Shown piece after piece: positions 26,654 through 36,100 of a DNA stretch of 64,000 bases. A program made the position numbers and the translations under genes. How positions within the stretch are numbered: the stretch's first letter is position 1; every line of letters begins with the position of its first letter. A model generated the notes under the pieces. The model did no database searches, had not been told where the DNA came from, and worked only from the letters and a program-made list of their open reading frames with translations. Source of the stretch: Geitlerinema sp. BBD 1991-9 (GTDB lineage: Bacteria; Cyanobacteriota; Cyanobacteriia; Cyanobacteriales; Geitlerinemataceae); NCBI GenBank assembly GCA_001657325.1, contig LWRO01000023.1, forward strand, positions 1 to 64,000. Direction: 5' to 3'.

Positions 26654-27739
26654 TCAGGATAAATCTGGGAAAACTTCGCGTACAGCGGGATGGACGAGGC
26701 GATGGTGCTTGACGTTAACGCCTTGGGCGAGAGCCGGATCGCGCTCCAGCGCGTCCGTACCGAACTCGGCGAGTTTCAGGACGTAAGGTAAGGTGCTGTT
26801 GTTTAAAGCTTGGGTGGCTGTCCAGGGAACAGCGCCCGGCATATTCGGAACGGCGTAATGCAAGACGCCATCGATCTCGTAGGTGGGTTGAGCGTGAGAG
26901 GTCGGGCGAACGGTTTCGATACATCCACCTTGATCGACCGCAACATCGACGATAACTGAGCCAGGGTGCATTTGAGAAACCCGTTTTCGAGAAACGAGAA
27001 CGGGAGGTTTGCGTCCGAGAACGAGAACGGCTCCGACGACTAAATCGGCTTGGGTGACAGCAGCCTCAATTTGGGTCGGGGTACTGTAGAGGAGTTCGAC
27101 ACGGGAGCCGAAGAGGGTTTCGAGATAGGCGAGTCGATCGACGTTGATGTCGAAAATTTGCACCCGTGCGCCCAAGCCAACCGCCATGCGGGTCGCTTCG
27201 GTGCCGACGATACCGCCGCCGAGGACGACGACGTTACCGGGGGGAACGCCGGGAATGCCTCCAAGCAATACGCCCCGTCCGCCTTGCTGGCGTTCGAGGA
27301 AGCGCGCGCCAAACTGGACAGAGAGCCGACCGGCGATGATACTCATGGGGGTCAGCAGTGGTAAGCGACCGTCTGCCAGTCGAACGGTTTCGTAGGAGAT
27401 CGAAAGCGTTCCCGCATCGATGAGGACTTCAGTAAGCGCTCGATCGGCAGCCAGGTGCAGATAGGTAAACAGGATTCGATCGTTGGCTAAAAATTCGTAT
27501 TCTGACGCCAGAGGTTCTTTGACTTTGACCACCATTTCTCGATCCCAGGCCGATCGAGGGGAGGAGACAATTTGCGCGCCGACTTTGAGATAATCGTCGT
27601 CGGTAAAACCCGATCCAGCTCCGGCTCCGGCTTCGACGAAAACTTGATGACCGCGTTCGTGCAAGACACTTACACTGTGGGGACTCAAGCCGACTCGAAA
27701 CTCTTGGTTTTTGATTTCCTTGGGAACGCCAATTTCCAT
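26654..27739 (-). CDS. ald: Alanine dehydrogenase
   Basis: Reversible NAD-dependent conversion of alanine to pyruvate and ammonia. 361 residues opening MEIGVPKEIKNQEFRVGLSP, with the conserved K in the VVKVKEPL segment, the H in YLHLAAD, and the Rossmann motif VVLGGGIVGTEATRMAVGLG. The C-terminal half includes NMPGAVPWTATQALNNSTLP. It is divergent from mop with 56 bases between the starts. Confidence 0.96.
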   Translation of the reverse strand: MEIGVPKEIKNQEFRVGLSPHSVSVLHERGHQVFVEAGAGAGSGFTDDDYLKVGAQIVSSPRSAWDREMVVKVKEPLASEYEFLANDRILFTYLHLAADRALTEVLIDAGTLSISYETVRLADGRLPLLTPMSIIAGRLSVQFGARFLERQQGGRGVLLGGIPGVPPGNVVVLGGGIVGTEATRMAVGLGARVQIFDINVDRLAYLETLFGSRVELLYSTPTQIEAAVTQADLVVGAVLVLGRKPPVLVSRKRVSQMHPGSVIVDVAVDQGGCIETVRPTSHAQPTYEIDGVLHYAVPNMPGAVPWTATQALNNSTLPYVLKLAEFGTDALERDPALAQGVNVKHHRLVHPAVREVFPDLS

Positions 27740-27795
27740 CGGTAGTTCTTCGTTAGACTAGGTTGTGTCAATTGTAAAGAAAATCCTAAATTTAC

Positions 27796-28020
27796 ATGGC
27801 AATACAAATCAGTGGGCGCAACCAACTGCGGGGACGAGTCACCGAAGTTCAACTCGGAGATATTTTGGCGAGCGTGACCGTGCAAGTCGGCGACAATCTC
27901 ATCGACGCGGTCATTACCCGTCGCTCTGCCGAACGACTGCAACTCAAAGTCGGCGACGAGGTCGCGACGCTGATTAAAGCGACAGAAGTGATGGTCGTGA
28001 AGGAGTTCGAGGGGAGTTGA
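27796..28020 (+). CDS. mop: Molybdate-binding Mop-type TOBE protein
   Basis: A 74-residue single TOBE domain (MAIQISGRNQLRGRVTEVQL, then VDAV-like strand and LKVGDEVATLIKATEVMV). Such proteins assemble into hexamers that bind molybdate or tungstate in the cytoplasm, buffering metal for cofactor synthesis. No molybdate transporter is seen nearby. It starts opposite ald. Confidence 0.9.
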   Translation: MAIQISGRNQLRGRVTEVQLGDILASVTVQVGDNLIDAVITRRSAERLQLKVGDEVATLIKATEVMVVKEFEGS

Positions 28021-28092
28021 CGGCTCGACGGCGATCTCTAAAATAGAAGCATTATCGAACCTTCGATCGCGTTATCGTTCTTTCTAACCTAT

Positions 28093-28266
28093 ATGAGTCA
28101 AGCTCCCGAACCTTCTGTCACGCCCAACCTGACCGAGCCGAAATTCGGTTTCAACCAGTACGCCGAGCGTCTGAACGGCCGTGCCGCCATGGTGGGATTT
28201 GTTGCAGCTCTGGCGATCGAGTATCTGTCCGGCCAAGGCCTGTTAGCTTGGTTGGGTCTGATCTAG
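28093..28266 (+). CDS. hli: High-light-inducible protein (Hli/Scp)
   Basis: A 57-residue single-helix chlorophyll-binding protein, opening MSQAPEPSVTPNLTEPKFGF. The helix carries the signature AERLNGRAAMVGFVAALAIE with the chlorophyll-ligand glutamate and asparagine/arginine pair (ExxNGRxAMxGF). Hli proteins sit in the thylakoid with photosystem assembly intermediates and quench excess energy. The gene starts 72 bases after mop. Confidence 0.93.
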   Translation: MSQAPEPSVTPNLTEPKFGFNQYAERLNGRAAMVGFVAALAIEYLSGQGLLAWLGLI

Positions 28267-28311
28267 GATCGGTGTAGGGGCAATGCCTCGCACTCGCCCT
28301 TTCGATCGATC

Positions 28312-28336
28312 GGTCTTCACCGCCTCGGTGAAGACC
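28312..28336 (+). terminator. Hairpin after hli
   Basis: GGTCTTCACCG pairs with CGGTGAAGACC around a three-base loop, 46 bases after the hli stop. No T tail is visible, so a role as terminator is only likely. Confidence 0.45.
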
Positions 28337-28476
28337 CCAGCGGCTCGGCTCGAACCCACTCGAACTCCAATGTTGTCGATCGTTGCTCGATCGATTTCGC
28401 CCCAAGTCTTGCTTCGATCGAGAATTGCCGGAAGTCGCTGCATTGGCTCGGTACGTTACGACGATAGGACACACTC

Positions 28477-28779
28477 ATGAATGCTGCTTGGCATCGGATT
28501 TTTAGAGCAATTTACCGAAAAGAACCCATTTCGAGTTTTGTGCTAACGGTGGGCGCTGTAGACGCGGCCCTCGGTGGCTTGGGCGGCAGTGGTTCGCTAC
28601 TCGTGTTCGGCTTGGGTACAGTTGGAGCGGCGATGGCGTTGCGCTGGTGGCAAATCCAACGCCATGAAAACCGTCAACCGGAAACGGCTGCACCCGAATA
28701 CGCTCTTCCCCCCAGTCGCGCGTCCCAACCCCTCCCTCGCCTCCATCCTTCTTCCCGGAACCGGCCGCCCCTCGCGTGA
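28477..28779 (+). CDS. Small membrane protein, conserved in cyanobacteria by appearance
   Basis: 100 residues. An amphipathic start (MNAAWHRIFRAIYRKEPISS) precedes a glycine/alanine-rich span at about residues 20-55 that probably crosses the membrane once or twice, ending RWWQIQRHENRQ; the C-terminus is proline-rich and disordered. I do not know a function. The opening residues look like a conserved small cyanobacterial membrane protein but this is from pattern memory. Confidence 0.6.
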   Translation: MNAAWHRIFRAIYRKEPISSFVLTVGAVDAALGGLGGSGSLLVFGLGTVGAAMALRWWQIQRHENRQPETAAPEYALPPSRASQPLPRLHPSSRNRPPLA

Positions 28780-28868
28780 ACATGAGATAATAGCGATGAA
28801 GTGATAATTAGGCGACACAGCTTGAAACCTGCGATCGCGACTCATAGCTTACGGCTCTCACGGTAACC

Positions 28869-29291
28869 ATGGTTCCACTACCCGATCGACCTCCCAAACA
28901 ACTGTCCCTCGGCCCCCTCGAAGCTGAGATTTTAGACATCGTGTACGCCCTGGATTCGGCCACGGTGAAAGACGTGCGAGATCGAATTCTGTCCGATCCC
29001 AACCGCGAACTCGCCTATGCTTCGGTGACAACAGTTTTGCGCCGCCTGACGAAAAAAGGATGGCTCGAGTGCGACAAGCGAGATCGAGCGTTTCGCTGGT
29101 CGCCAACGGTATCGCGGGAAGAAGCCCAAATGCTGCAATCCCACGATCGACTGAAACGATTTCTCGATATCAGCAACCCCGATGTCGTAGCGGCGTTTGC
29201 CGATAGTCTCGATCGCGAGAGCCTCGATCGGATCGCTGCCATCGCTCAACGCATTCAAGCGATGCGTCAAGGCCGGGAGGATGGCGTTTAA
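28869..29291 (+). CDS. petR: BlaI/CopY-family repressor, PetR-like
   Basis: 140 residues with an N-terminal winged helix (PLEAEILDIVYALDSATVKD, TTVLRRLTKKGWLECDKR) and a C-terminal dimerisation part. Such repressors are cut or released by a membrane M56 protease. The next gene, overlapping by the TAATG junction at 29289-29293, is that protease. In Synechocystis the corresponding pair PetR/PetP switches plastocyanin and cytochrome c6 with copper; this pair is probably its counterpart, judged by architecture and by the conserved HDRLKRFLDISNPDVVAAFA segment. The specific name is an inference. Confidence 0.65.
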   Translation: MVPLPDRPPKQLSLGPLEAEILDIVYALDSATVKDVRDRILSDPNRELAYASVTTVLRRLTKKGWLECDKRDRAFRWSPTVSREEAQMLQSHDRLKRFLDISNPDVVAAFADSLDRESLDRIAAIAQRIQAMRQGREDGV

Positions 29292-30187
29292 TGCACTTGT
29301 TGATGGTTCTCGCCGCAATCCTCGGAGGCTTCGTTTTTCGCTGTTGCTACGATCGAACGGAAAGGCCGGGATATCGAGAACGCTGGTACGCTGCCCTCAC
29401 CCAACTCGTGTTTCCCTCCGTTCTCCTCGTCACGACGACTCTGGCGGTGGTGTGCATGGGCAACCAAGGTCAGATGGTTTGGCCGGACGTGATTTGGACG
29501 TTCGGCGATCGCTCAGTGGAGACGTTGAGTTACGGAATTTCGTCGATCTTTCTCGCCATGGCAGCTGTGAGGCTCGCTGCCCGTAGTTTCGGGGTTTGGC
29601 GCTCCGTTCGATCGATTCGGCGCTATCCTCAACACCAGATTTTAAGCCATTCATGCCGCGTGTTCGACCACGACGTGCCGTTTAGTGCAGTCGTAGGATT
29701 TTGGACGCCCGAACTGACCATCGGACGCGGTTTGCTCGAAACACTGAACGAAGACCAATTAAACGCCGTTCTCGCCCACGAACGGGGACACCTGCACTAC
29801 CGCGATACGTTTTGGTTTTTCTGGTTGGGATGGTTGAAACGCTTGACCCCTTGGTTACCGAAGACTGAAGCTATTTGGCAAGAGTTGCTGTTGCTACGTG
29901 AAATTCGAGCCGATCGATGGGCTGCGCAGCAAGTCGATGAATTGCTCTTGGCTGAATCGTTGTTGAAAGTTGCCAGCGCCCCGTCGGTACGGCATTTCAA
30001 CAGATCTTTTGAAGCGGCTGACGATTTCCAAGCGGCACTAAGTTGTGACGCACCGCGCAGTCGTTTGGAAGAACGCATCGACGCTCTATTAGACGAGACA
30101 CCCCCCATTCCGACTTGGCAACTCTGCTTGTGTAAATGGCTGGCCGTGGCGTTAGTTCCACTGTCGATCGTGCCGTTTCACTATTGA
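29291..30187 (+). CDS. petP: M56-family membrane metallopeptidase, PetP-like
   Basis: 298 residues with membrane spans at about 3-17, 38-60, 75-97 and near the C-terminus, and the zinc motif HERGH (H163, E164, H167) in VLAHERGHLHYRD, followed by the third-ligand region LLLREIRADRWA. M56 proteases of the BlaR1 type cleave their partner repressor. This one lacks the penicillin-binding sensor domain of BlaR1. Its ATG overlaps the stop of the repressor gene, so the two are translationally coupled. Likely copper-linked by analogy to PetP. Confidence 0.7.
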   Translation: MHLLMVLAAILGGFVFRCCYDRTERPGYRERWYAALTQLVFPSVLLVTTTLAVVCMGNQGQMVWPDVIWTFGDRSVETLSYGISSIFLAMAAVRLAARSFGVWRSVRSIRRYPQHQILSHSCRVFDHDVPFSAVVGFWTPELTIGRGLLETLNEDQLNAVLAHERGHLHYRDTFWFFWLGWLKRLTPWLPKTEAIWQELLLLREIRADRWAAQQVDELLLAESLLKVASAPSVRHFNRSFEAADDFQAALSCDAPRSRLEERIDALLDETPPIPTWQLCLCKWLAVALVPLSIVPFHY

Positions 30188-30341
30188 GTTCCAGGATTCA
30201 AGGACAAGGTCAGTGGGGAGTTGAGACGTCGTACACGGCGAAAGCGCCACGTCCGGCGCCCTTCTTCGGTAGGATGAGAAAATGTCTTTTTTGCCGCGAG
30301 GCAAGACAGAACAGTAGACCTCCTGCGTGAATATTTTTGAT

Positions 30342-30384
30342 CCCACCCCAACCCTCCCCTTACTAAGGGGAGGGTTGGGGTGGG
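30342..30384 (+). terminator. Perfect 20-bp GC-rich hairpin between petP and menD
   Basis: Arms 30342-30361 and 30365-30384 are perfect complements with a three-base loop. It resembles the CCTCCCCT/AGGGGAGG core of the 101-bp MITEs but lacks their ends, so it may be a dispersed repeat acting as a terminator. It lies in the 298-base gap between petP and menD, where nothing else is seen. Confidence 0.6.
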
Positions 30385-30485
30385 GTCAACCGGCAAATCG
30401 CTGTCGGGTGAGGGGACTTCTAGTCGACTCCCCATCACTGTTTGCCGATTGATGTTTGCCTTCTTTTTTCGTTTCTACTGAGTCG

Positions 30486-32231
30486 ATGGCCGTTGATTTT
30501 CGCAACACCAACACCGTTTGGGCCTCTGTCGCCGTTGAAACCTTAGCCAGATTGGGGTTGCAAACGGCAGTAATTTGTCCGGGATCTCGATCGACTCCCT
30601 TGACCTTAGCATTTGCCGCTCACCCCGATCTCGAAGCGATTCCCGTTCTCGACGAGCGCTCGGCCGCATTTTTCGCCCTCGGTATTGCCAAACAGACCGG
30701 ACGCGCAACGGCGTTAGTGTGTACGTCGGGAACGGCGGGGGCAAATTTTTTCCCGGCTGTTGTCGAAGCCCGAGAGAGCCGCGTGCCGTTGTTAGTGCTG
30801 ACGGCCGATCGACCGCCAGAGTTACGCCATTGTCGCGCAGGACAGGCCATCGACCAACTCAAGCTTTACGGCCACTATCCAACTTGGCAAGTTCCGCTTG
30901 CCACACCGGCACTCGATCGATCTCTCTTGCGCTACCTACGTCAGACGATGGTTCGTGCTTGGGAACGCACGCGCTTTCCGGTGTCGGGTGTCGTTCATCT
31001 GAACGTGCCGTTTCGCGATCCGCTGCCCCCCCTTCCACAACCGGAGGCAGACACCTTTTCTCAAACGTTCCCCGAAGACTTTTTCGACGGCATCACGCCC
31101 TGCAAACCCGGATCGCTGCGTCTGTCGATCGGAGAAGTCGATCGAGTCTTTTCGGAGCTAGGCAATTGCGAACGCGGCGCGATCGTCGTGGGAATCGATC
31201 GACCCCACAACCCGCAACAGTATGCTCGAGCCATCGCCCGTTTGTCCAAAACGTTAGGATTTCCCGTTCTCGCCGATGGACTGTCCCCCCTTCGCAACCA
31301 TGCCGCCCTCAATCCCGATTTGATTTCGACTTACGATTTCCTCTTGCGCGATCGAGAAACGGCACGCAACCTGGCCCCGGAAGTTGTCGTGCAAATCGGC
31401 GAACTCCCGACGAGTAAAGTGTTACGGGAATGGTTGAGCGACCTGCAAGCGAAAACCTGGATTCTCGATCCGAGCGATCGAAATGTCGATCCCCTTCACA
31501 GTAAGACAACGCATCTTCGCATTTCGATCGAACAATTCTTCTCACCCGATCCGCTTGCCGTTAAGGGTCGAGAGTCGGATTTCTGTCAGCGCTGGCGCGA
31601 GGCCGATGCGACCGTTTGCCAGACCCTCGATCGAACCCTATCCGATACGACCGAGATCGTCGAACCGAAGATCGCCTGGTGGTTGTCGCAAACGCTCCCA
31701 CCTCACACCCCCCTGTTCGTCTCCAACAGTATGCCCGTTCGCGATGTAGAGTGGTTTTGGCGACCGAGCGATACAGGCGTACAGGTGTTTTGTAACCGGG
31801 GAGCAAACGGTATTGACGGTACACTTTCGACCGCTCTCGGCGTGGCGCAGGGGAATCGCCCGAGTGTTTTGCTGACGGGGGATTTAGCACTCTTACACGA
31901 TACCAACGGTTTTCTACTGCGACGACACCTGCGAGGACATTTAACAATCGTGTTGGTCAATAACAATGGAGGCGGAATTTTTGAGATGCTCCCGATCGCG
32001 CAGTTCGACCCACCGTTTGAAGACTTTTTTGCCACCCCACAGTCGGTGGAGATCCGTCATTTGTGTCGTGCCTACGGCATTGACTACTGCGCCATCGAGT
32101 CTTGGTCGCATTTCACAGAGGCCCTGCGCGTTTTACCCGAGACCGGCGTTCGCTTACTCGAACTCCGAACCGACCGTAAAGCAGACGCGGCCTGGCGACA
32201 ACGGGCTTTTAAGCACTTGGCAATCCTTTAA
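30486..32231 (+). CDS. menD: SEPHCHC synthase (phylloquinone pathway)
   Basis: Thiamine-diphosphate enzyme joining isochorismate and 2-oxoglutarate in the synthesis of phylloquinone, the photosystem I quinone. About 581 residues from ATG 30486 (MAVDFRNTNTVWASVAVETL); the frame is open to 30456. Blocks: ICPGSRSTPLTLA, LDERSAAFFALGIAKQ, TSGTAGANFFPAVVEA, and the ThDP-binding motif GDLALLHDTNGF ending NNNGGGIFEMLP. Single gene. Confidence 0.95.
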   Translation: MAVDFRNTNTVWASVAVETLARLGLQTAVICPGSRSTPLTLAFAAHPDLEAIPVLDERSAAFFALGIAKQTGRATALVCTSGTAGANFFPAVVEARESRVPLLVLTADRPPELRHCRAGQAIDQLKLYGHYPTWQVPLATPALDRSLLRYLRQTMVRAWERTRFPVSGVVHLNVPFRDPLPPLPQPEADTFSQTFPEDFFDGITPCKPGSLRLSIGEVDRVFSELGNCERGAIVVGIDRPHNPQQYARAIARLSKTLGFPVLADGLSPLRNHAALNPDLISTYDFLLRDRETARNLAPEVVVQIGELPTSKVLREWLSDLQAKTWILDPSDRNVDPLHSKTTHLRISIEQFFSPDPLAVKGRESDFCQRWREADATVCQTLDRTLSDTTEIVEPKIAWWLSQTLPPHTPLFVSNSMPVRDVEWFWRPSDTGVQVFCNRGANGIDGTLSTALGVAQGNRPSVLLTGDLALLHDTNGFLLRRHLRGHLTIVLVNNNGGGIFEMLPIAQFDPPFEDFFATPQSVEIRHLCRAYGIDYCAIESWSHFTEALRVLPETGVRLLELRTDRKADAAWRQRAFKHLAIL

Positions 32232-32908
32232 AGGCGAGATTGCAAAAGATTGAACTGACACAACAAACTCACGTTTTCCGGTGTGAGTAACTTTTGCATT
32301 TCTGCCACTTGGTTGAGCAGAGAAATTTCGCGGGCGAATTCTTCTTCAAGGATTTTGATATAGCGTTCCTGGGCCTCAGGAGTATTTTTATTTTGCAACA
32401 TCGTCAGTGCGACTTTGATGTTCGACATCGGACGGCGCAACTCTTGGTTGAGGTTGTCCATCAATCCGTCTTTGGCATCGAGAAACTGTTGGAGTCGCGT
32501 TAACTCGTCAGATAGGATCTCCAAGCGCTTGAGAACGAGGTCTTGTTTTTTAAAACGCGCTTCGATCGCCCGTAACAGTTCGTCGGCATCGAAGGGTTTG
32601 ACGAGGTAGTCGTCTGCACCGAGTTCGATGCCTTGACGCATATCCGATCGATCGGTTTTTGCAGTCAGAAAAATAAATGGAATCATTGCTGTATCGGGGT
32701 CCGACTGCAACACGTTTAAGACCCCGTAGCCATCGAGTTCGGGCATCATAATATCGCAGACGATCAGATTGGGCTGATGTTCGCGTGCGGCGGCAATCCC
32801 TTCGTTTCCATCAGCGGCTCCAACTGCCTCGAAACCTTCGGCTTTGAGAATTTTGAGAATATTTTTCCGCAGTACGTTTTCGTCTTCAATTACTAAAATT
32901 TTTTTCAT
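32228..32908 (-). CDS. Receiver-domain protein with a HisKA-like tail lacking histidine
   Basis: 226 residues. The receiver domain (1-118) is complete, with the acidic pair E8/D9, phospho-acceptor D52 (LIVCDIMMPELDG), T82 and K104. A coiled coil (121-148) leads to a four-helix-type segment resembling a histidine kinase dimerisation domain, but at the H-box position it reads LNQELRRPMSNIKVAL, with Q155 where the phosphorylated histidine should be. No ATPase domain follows. It cannot be a kinase; it probably dimerises or binds another kinase. It is convergent with menD, overlapping by four bases. Confidence 0.85.
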   Translation of the reverse strand: MKKILVIEDENVLRKNILKILKAEGFEAVGAADGNEGIAAAREHQPNLIVCDIMMPELDGYGVLNVLQSDPDTAMIPFIFLTAKTDRSDMRQGIELGADDYLVKPFDADELLRAIEARFKKQDLVLKRLEILSDELTRLQQFLDAKDGLMDNLNQELRRPMSNIKVALTMLQNKNTPEAQERYIKILEEEFAREISLLNQVAEMQKLLTPENVSLLCQFNLLQSRL

Positions 32909-33195
32909 GGGTTATCCAGTGATTGACTGTTTGAGACACGATCTCAGACTATCGCTACCAATTGCCATTTCAGACTGGGATTGCGATCGAGAACGAACGA
33001 CTCGATCGCTCGGTCTCACCAGAAAATTCTAGCTCGTATAATATTGCAACGCGCCTTATTTAAAAGTTTATCAAACATTGTTCGGGGGCTTGAGGCGCGG
33101 GGAAGGCACGACCTCGATCGATCGGTGGAGATGACAGTTTGCTCTCGCAAGACAGCGTCGATCGCACAATACACTGCAATACCAGAGCCTAATGC
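32909..33195. other. Intergenic stretch between two signalling genes
   Basis: About 290 bases. Nothing recognisable apart from CGATCG-rich words; it may hold the promoter of the receiver gene. Confidence 0.4.
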
Positions 33196-36100
33196 TCACG
33201 TTCGGCGACTCGCTTCAGACTGCGTCGTCTCGACGGATGACTCAGTCGTGAGGGGCAGCGTCACGATAACTCGCGTTCCGCTTCCGAGCTGACTTTCCAC
33301 GTCAATTTCGCCGCCGTGCAACTCGACGCAGCGACGGACGATCGACAGCCCCAATCCCGTTCCGGGAATCGTCCCGACGTTGCGGGCGCGGTGGAACGAC
33401 TCGAACAGACGTGGTAAATCTTCCGGAGGAATACCAATCCCTTCGTCTTTGACCTCAAAGACCACGTAATTGCGCTCGAAAGTGGTTTTAAAGCTCACCG
33501 ATCGATCGACCTGTGAATATTTCAAGGCGTTCGAGATCAAGTTCGTCAAAATTTGCCGCAGTAGCTTTTCGTCGAACCGGACGATCGATTCCCGCTTCGA
33601 TCGATTGTCGGTTAGAGACGCTTCAGGCTCGACAATCTCGAAGATAATGGTTCGCTCGCGGCCGATACTGTTGTTCAGTTGTGCGATCAGGTTCTGACAG
33701 AACTCTCGTAACTCTAGTTGTTCGGGATTGAATTTGAGCGTTCCCGCTTCGCTCTTGGCAAACGTTAGGACGTCATCGAGGAGTTCGGTCATGTGACGAA
33801 CGGCTGACTGAATTTGATCGAGTTGTTCGAGTTGTTCCTCGCGACTCCACTCGTAGCGGTGAAGTAGCTGCGCGGATGATTTGATGATGGCCAGAGGCGT
33901 ACGGAATTCGTGCGAGGTCATCGAGACGAACCGAGATTTGAGATCGATGAGTTCACGTTCTTTTTCCAAAGCCTTGATGACTTCGGCTTCAGCCCGTTTG
34001 CGTTCGGTGATGTCCTGTCCGAAACTGATGGTCGTTCCGTCAGACAAGCGCACGTTTGCCCAAGACATTTCCAACAAGCGGCGATCTCGCGTGAGAATAT
34101 GGAAATCTTGCCATCCGGTGACGGCAGAACGCACGAACTCGAGAACCTGCTGTCGATATTCAGGATCGGGATAGCAGGCTGCAAACAGATCGACCTTTTG
34201 AGCTTCTTGTAACGACCAACCTAGCGTTTCCTCAAAACAACGGTTGACCAGTTGGGGCGTTTCGTCGACATCGAGGAAGGAAATGGCGACGGGGATACGA
34301 TCGAAGATCGTTTGGAGAATTTCCTTTTGCTGTTTGAGTGCGGCTTCGGTTTGTTTTCGATCGCTGATATCTTGCACGACGACCACAAAATGCGGGTCGG
34401 TTTGGAGCAGCACGTCGTACTCGACTTCTGAGGTGTCGCGCACGACGGAAACCGTGACGTTGACCCAAACGATCGAAGCATCAGCCCGTAAGTAGCGTTT
34501 TTCGAGAGCGCAGGTCGTCGCTCGGCCGTCGAGGAGTTTTGTCAAGCAACACTGCGTGGTCTCGATATCCTCGGGATGCGTCATTTCCAGGCAACTTTTG
34601 CGGCTGAGTTCTTCAGCGGTGTACCCCAAGATATCGCAGAGTTTTTGATTGACGAACTGCCAGAAACCCTGTGAGTCGACTTGGGCAACGCCGACGGCCA
34701 TCTGCTCGAAGAGCGTCCGAAATCGCGCTTCGCTGTGTCTGAGGGCGAGGGTGCGTTCGGCGACTTTCGCTTCGAGTTCTTGGTTGAGTTGGTAGAGGGC
34801 TTCTTCCGCGTGTTTTCGATCGGTGATGTCTTGGACGATGCCGACGATTTGGGCGGGTTGACCTTCCGGCGTGTTCGTCAAGACGGCCTCGCGGCTGTGA
34901 ACCCAGCGCCAATCGCCGCTCGCCCCTCGGACTCGATACTCGCTGGCCAGTACCTCGTCTTCGCTCAGCTCGGAAAAGCGTTGGTGCTGTCGGGTCAGGA
35001 GATGGAGGTCGCTCGGGTGGGCGACGAGGGTGAGAAATTGCGACGACATCGTCTGAATTTGGTTGGGCGTGTAGCCGAGCAGTTGCTTGACTTGGCCGTT
35101 GACGTAAACGTTGCGCTTCGCCACGAGATCGTAGACGTAGATGGCGTCGGGGGTCGCATCGGCAATCTGCTGGAAGAGGCGTTGCTGTTGCTGAAGTGCG
35201 ACTTCAAACTGTTTGCGTTCGGTAATGTCGATTCCGACGGTGACGGCTGCCCGGCCGCGATCGTATTTTTGAGCCACGACGAGATACTGTCGTATCGTCT
35301 CGCCGATGGGGGTGTCGATTACTCGTCCAGAGGTTTGAATGTCGTTCTGGAGGAATTGTCGGACGAAGTCGGAAAATTCGGTATCGGAGCCTTGGAAGCC
35401 AATTTGGCAGCCAACGAAGTCTTGGGGAGCCAAACCGTAAGCGGTGGCGAGGTGGCGGTTGACCCCCTGATAACATCCGTCGGCACCGATCCAAGAGACA
35501 AAACCGGGAATGGCGTCGAGGACAGCCCGCAGTCGATCGGTTGCTTGTTGTAGGTCTTTTTGGGCGTCTTGACGCTTGCGAATTTCAGCCCGCAGGATTT
35601 CGTTGGTGCTGCGAAGCTGGGCAGTGCGGGCTTCGACGCGGCGCTCGAGTTCGGCGGCGAGGTTTTTGATCGCTTCTTCAGCTCGCTTGCGGGCTGTGAT
35701 GTCTCGAGCCACCCATAACACCGATCGATCGACGCTCCGATCGGTGTTGCGAGCGACCCAAACAACGGAGGTTTGAGCGATGGGAGAGATGCGGGCTTCA
35801 AACCAATTTTCAAAGTCGTCTTGTAACAGGCAGTATTCAAAGCGTACGGTTTCGCGGCTTTGGATGGCACGTCGGACTTGTTGGAGGAAATCTCCGGCAT
35901 AACTGTCTTCAAAGAAACAAGCGATCGTTCGATCGATCCAACCGCTGACTTCGGGATCGACGGGATCGGGACTGGGAAGACCGACTTCGAGGTTGTCACC
36001 GTCGAGTTGGATTTCCAGAACGATATCTTGCATGGCGGCGAGAATCGTTCGCAGTTGGGAATAGCTGGTAAAGAGTTTTTCTTGTAAGAGTTCCTGTTCG

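Noticed and set aside
34681-35553. 290-residue plus-strand open frame inside the large sensor kinase
   Set aside because: Opposite-frame shadow of PAS-domain coding sequence; the minus-strand kinase has clear domains.
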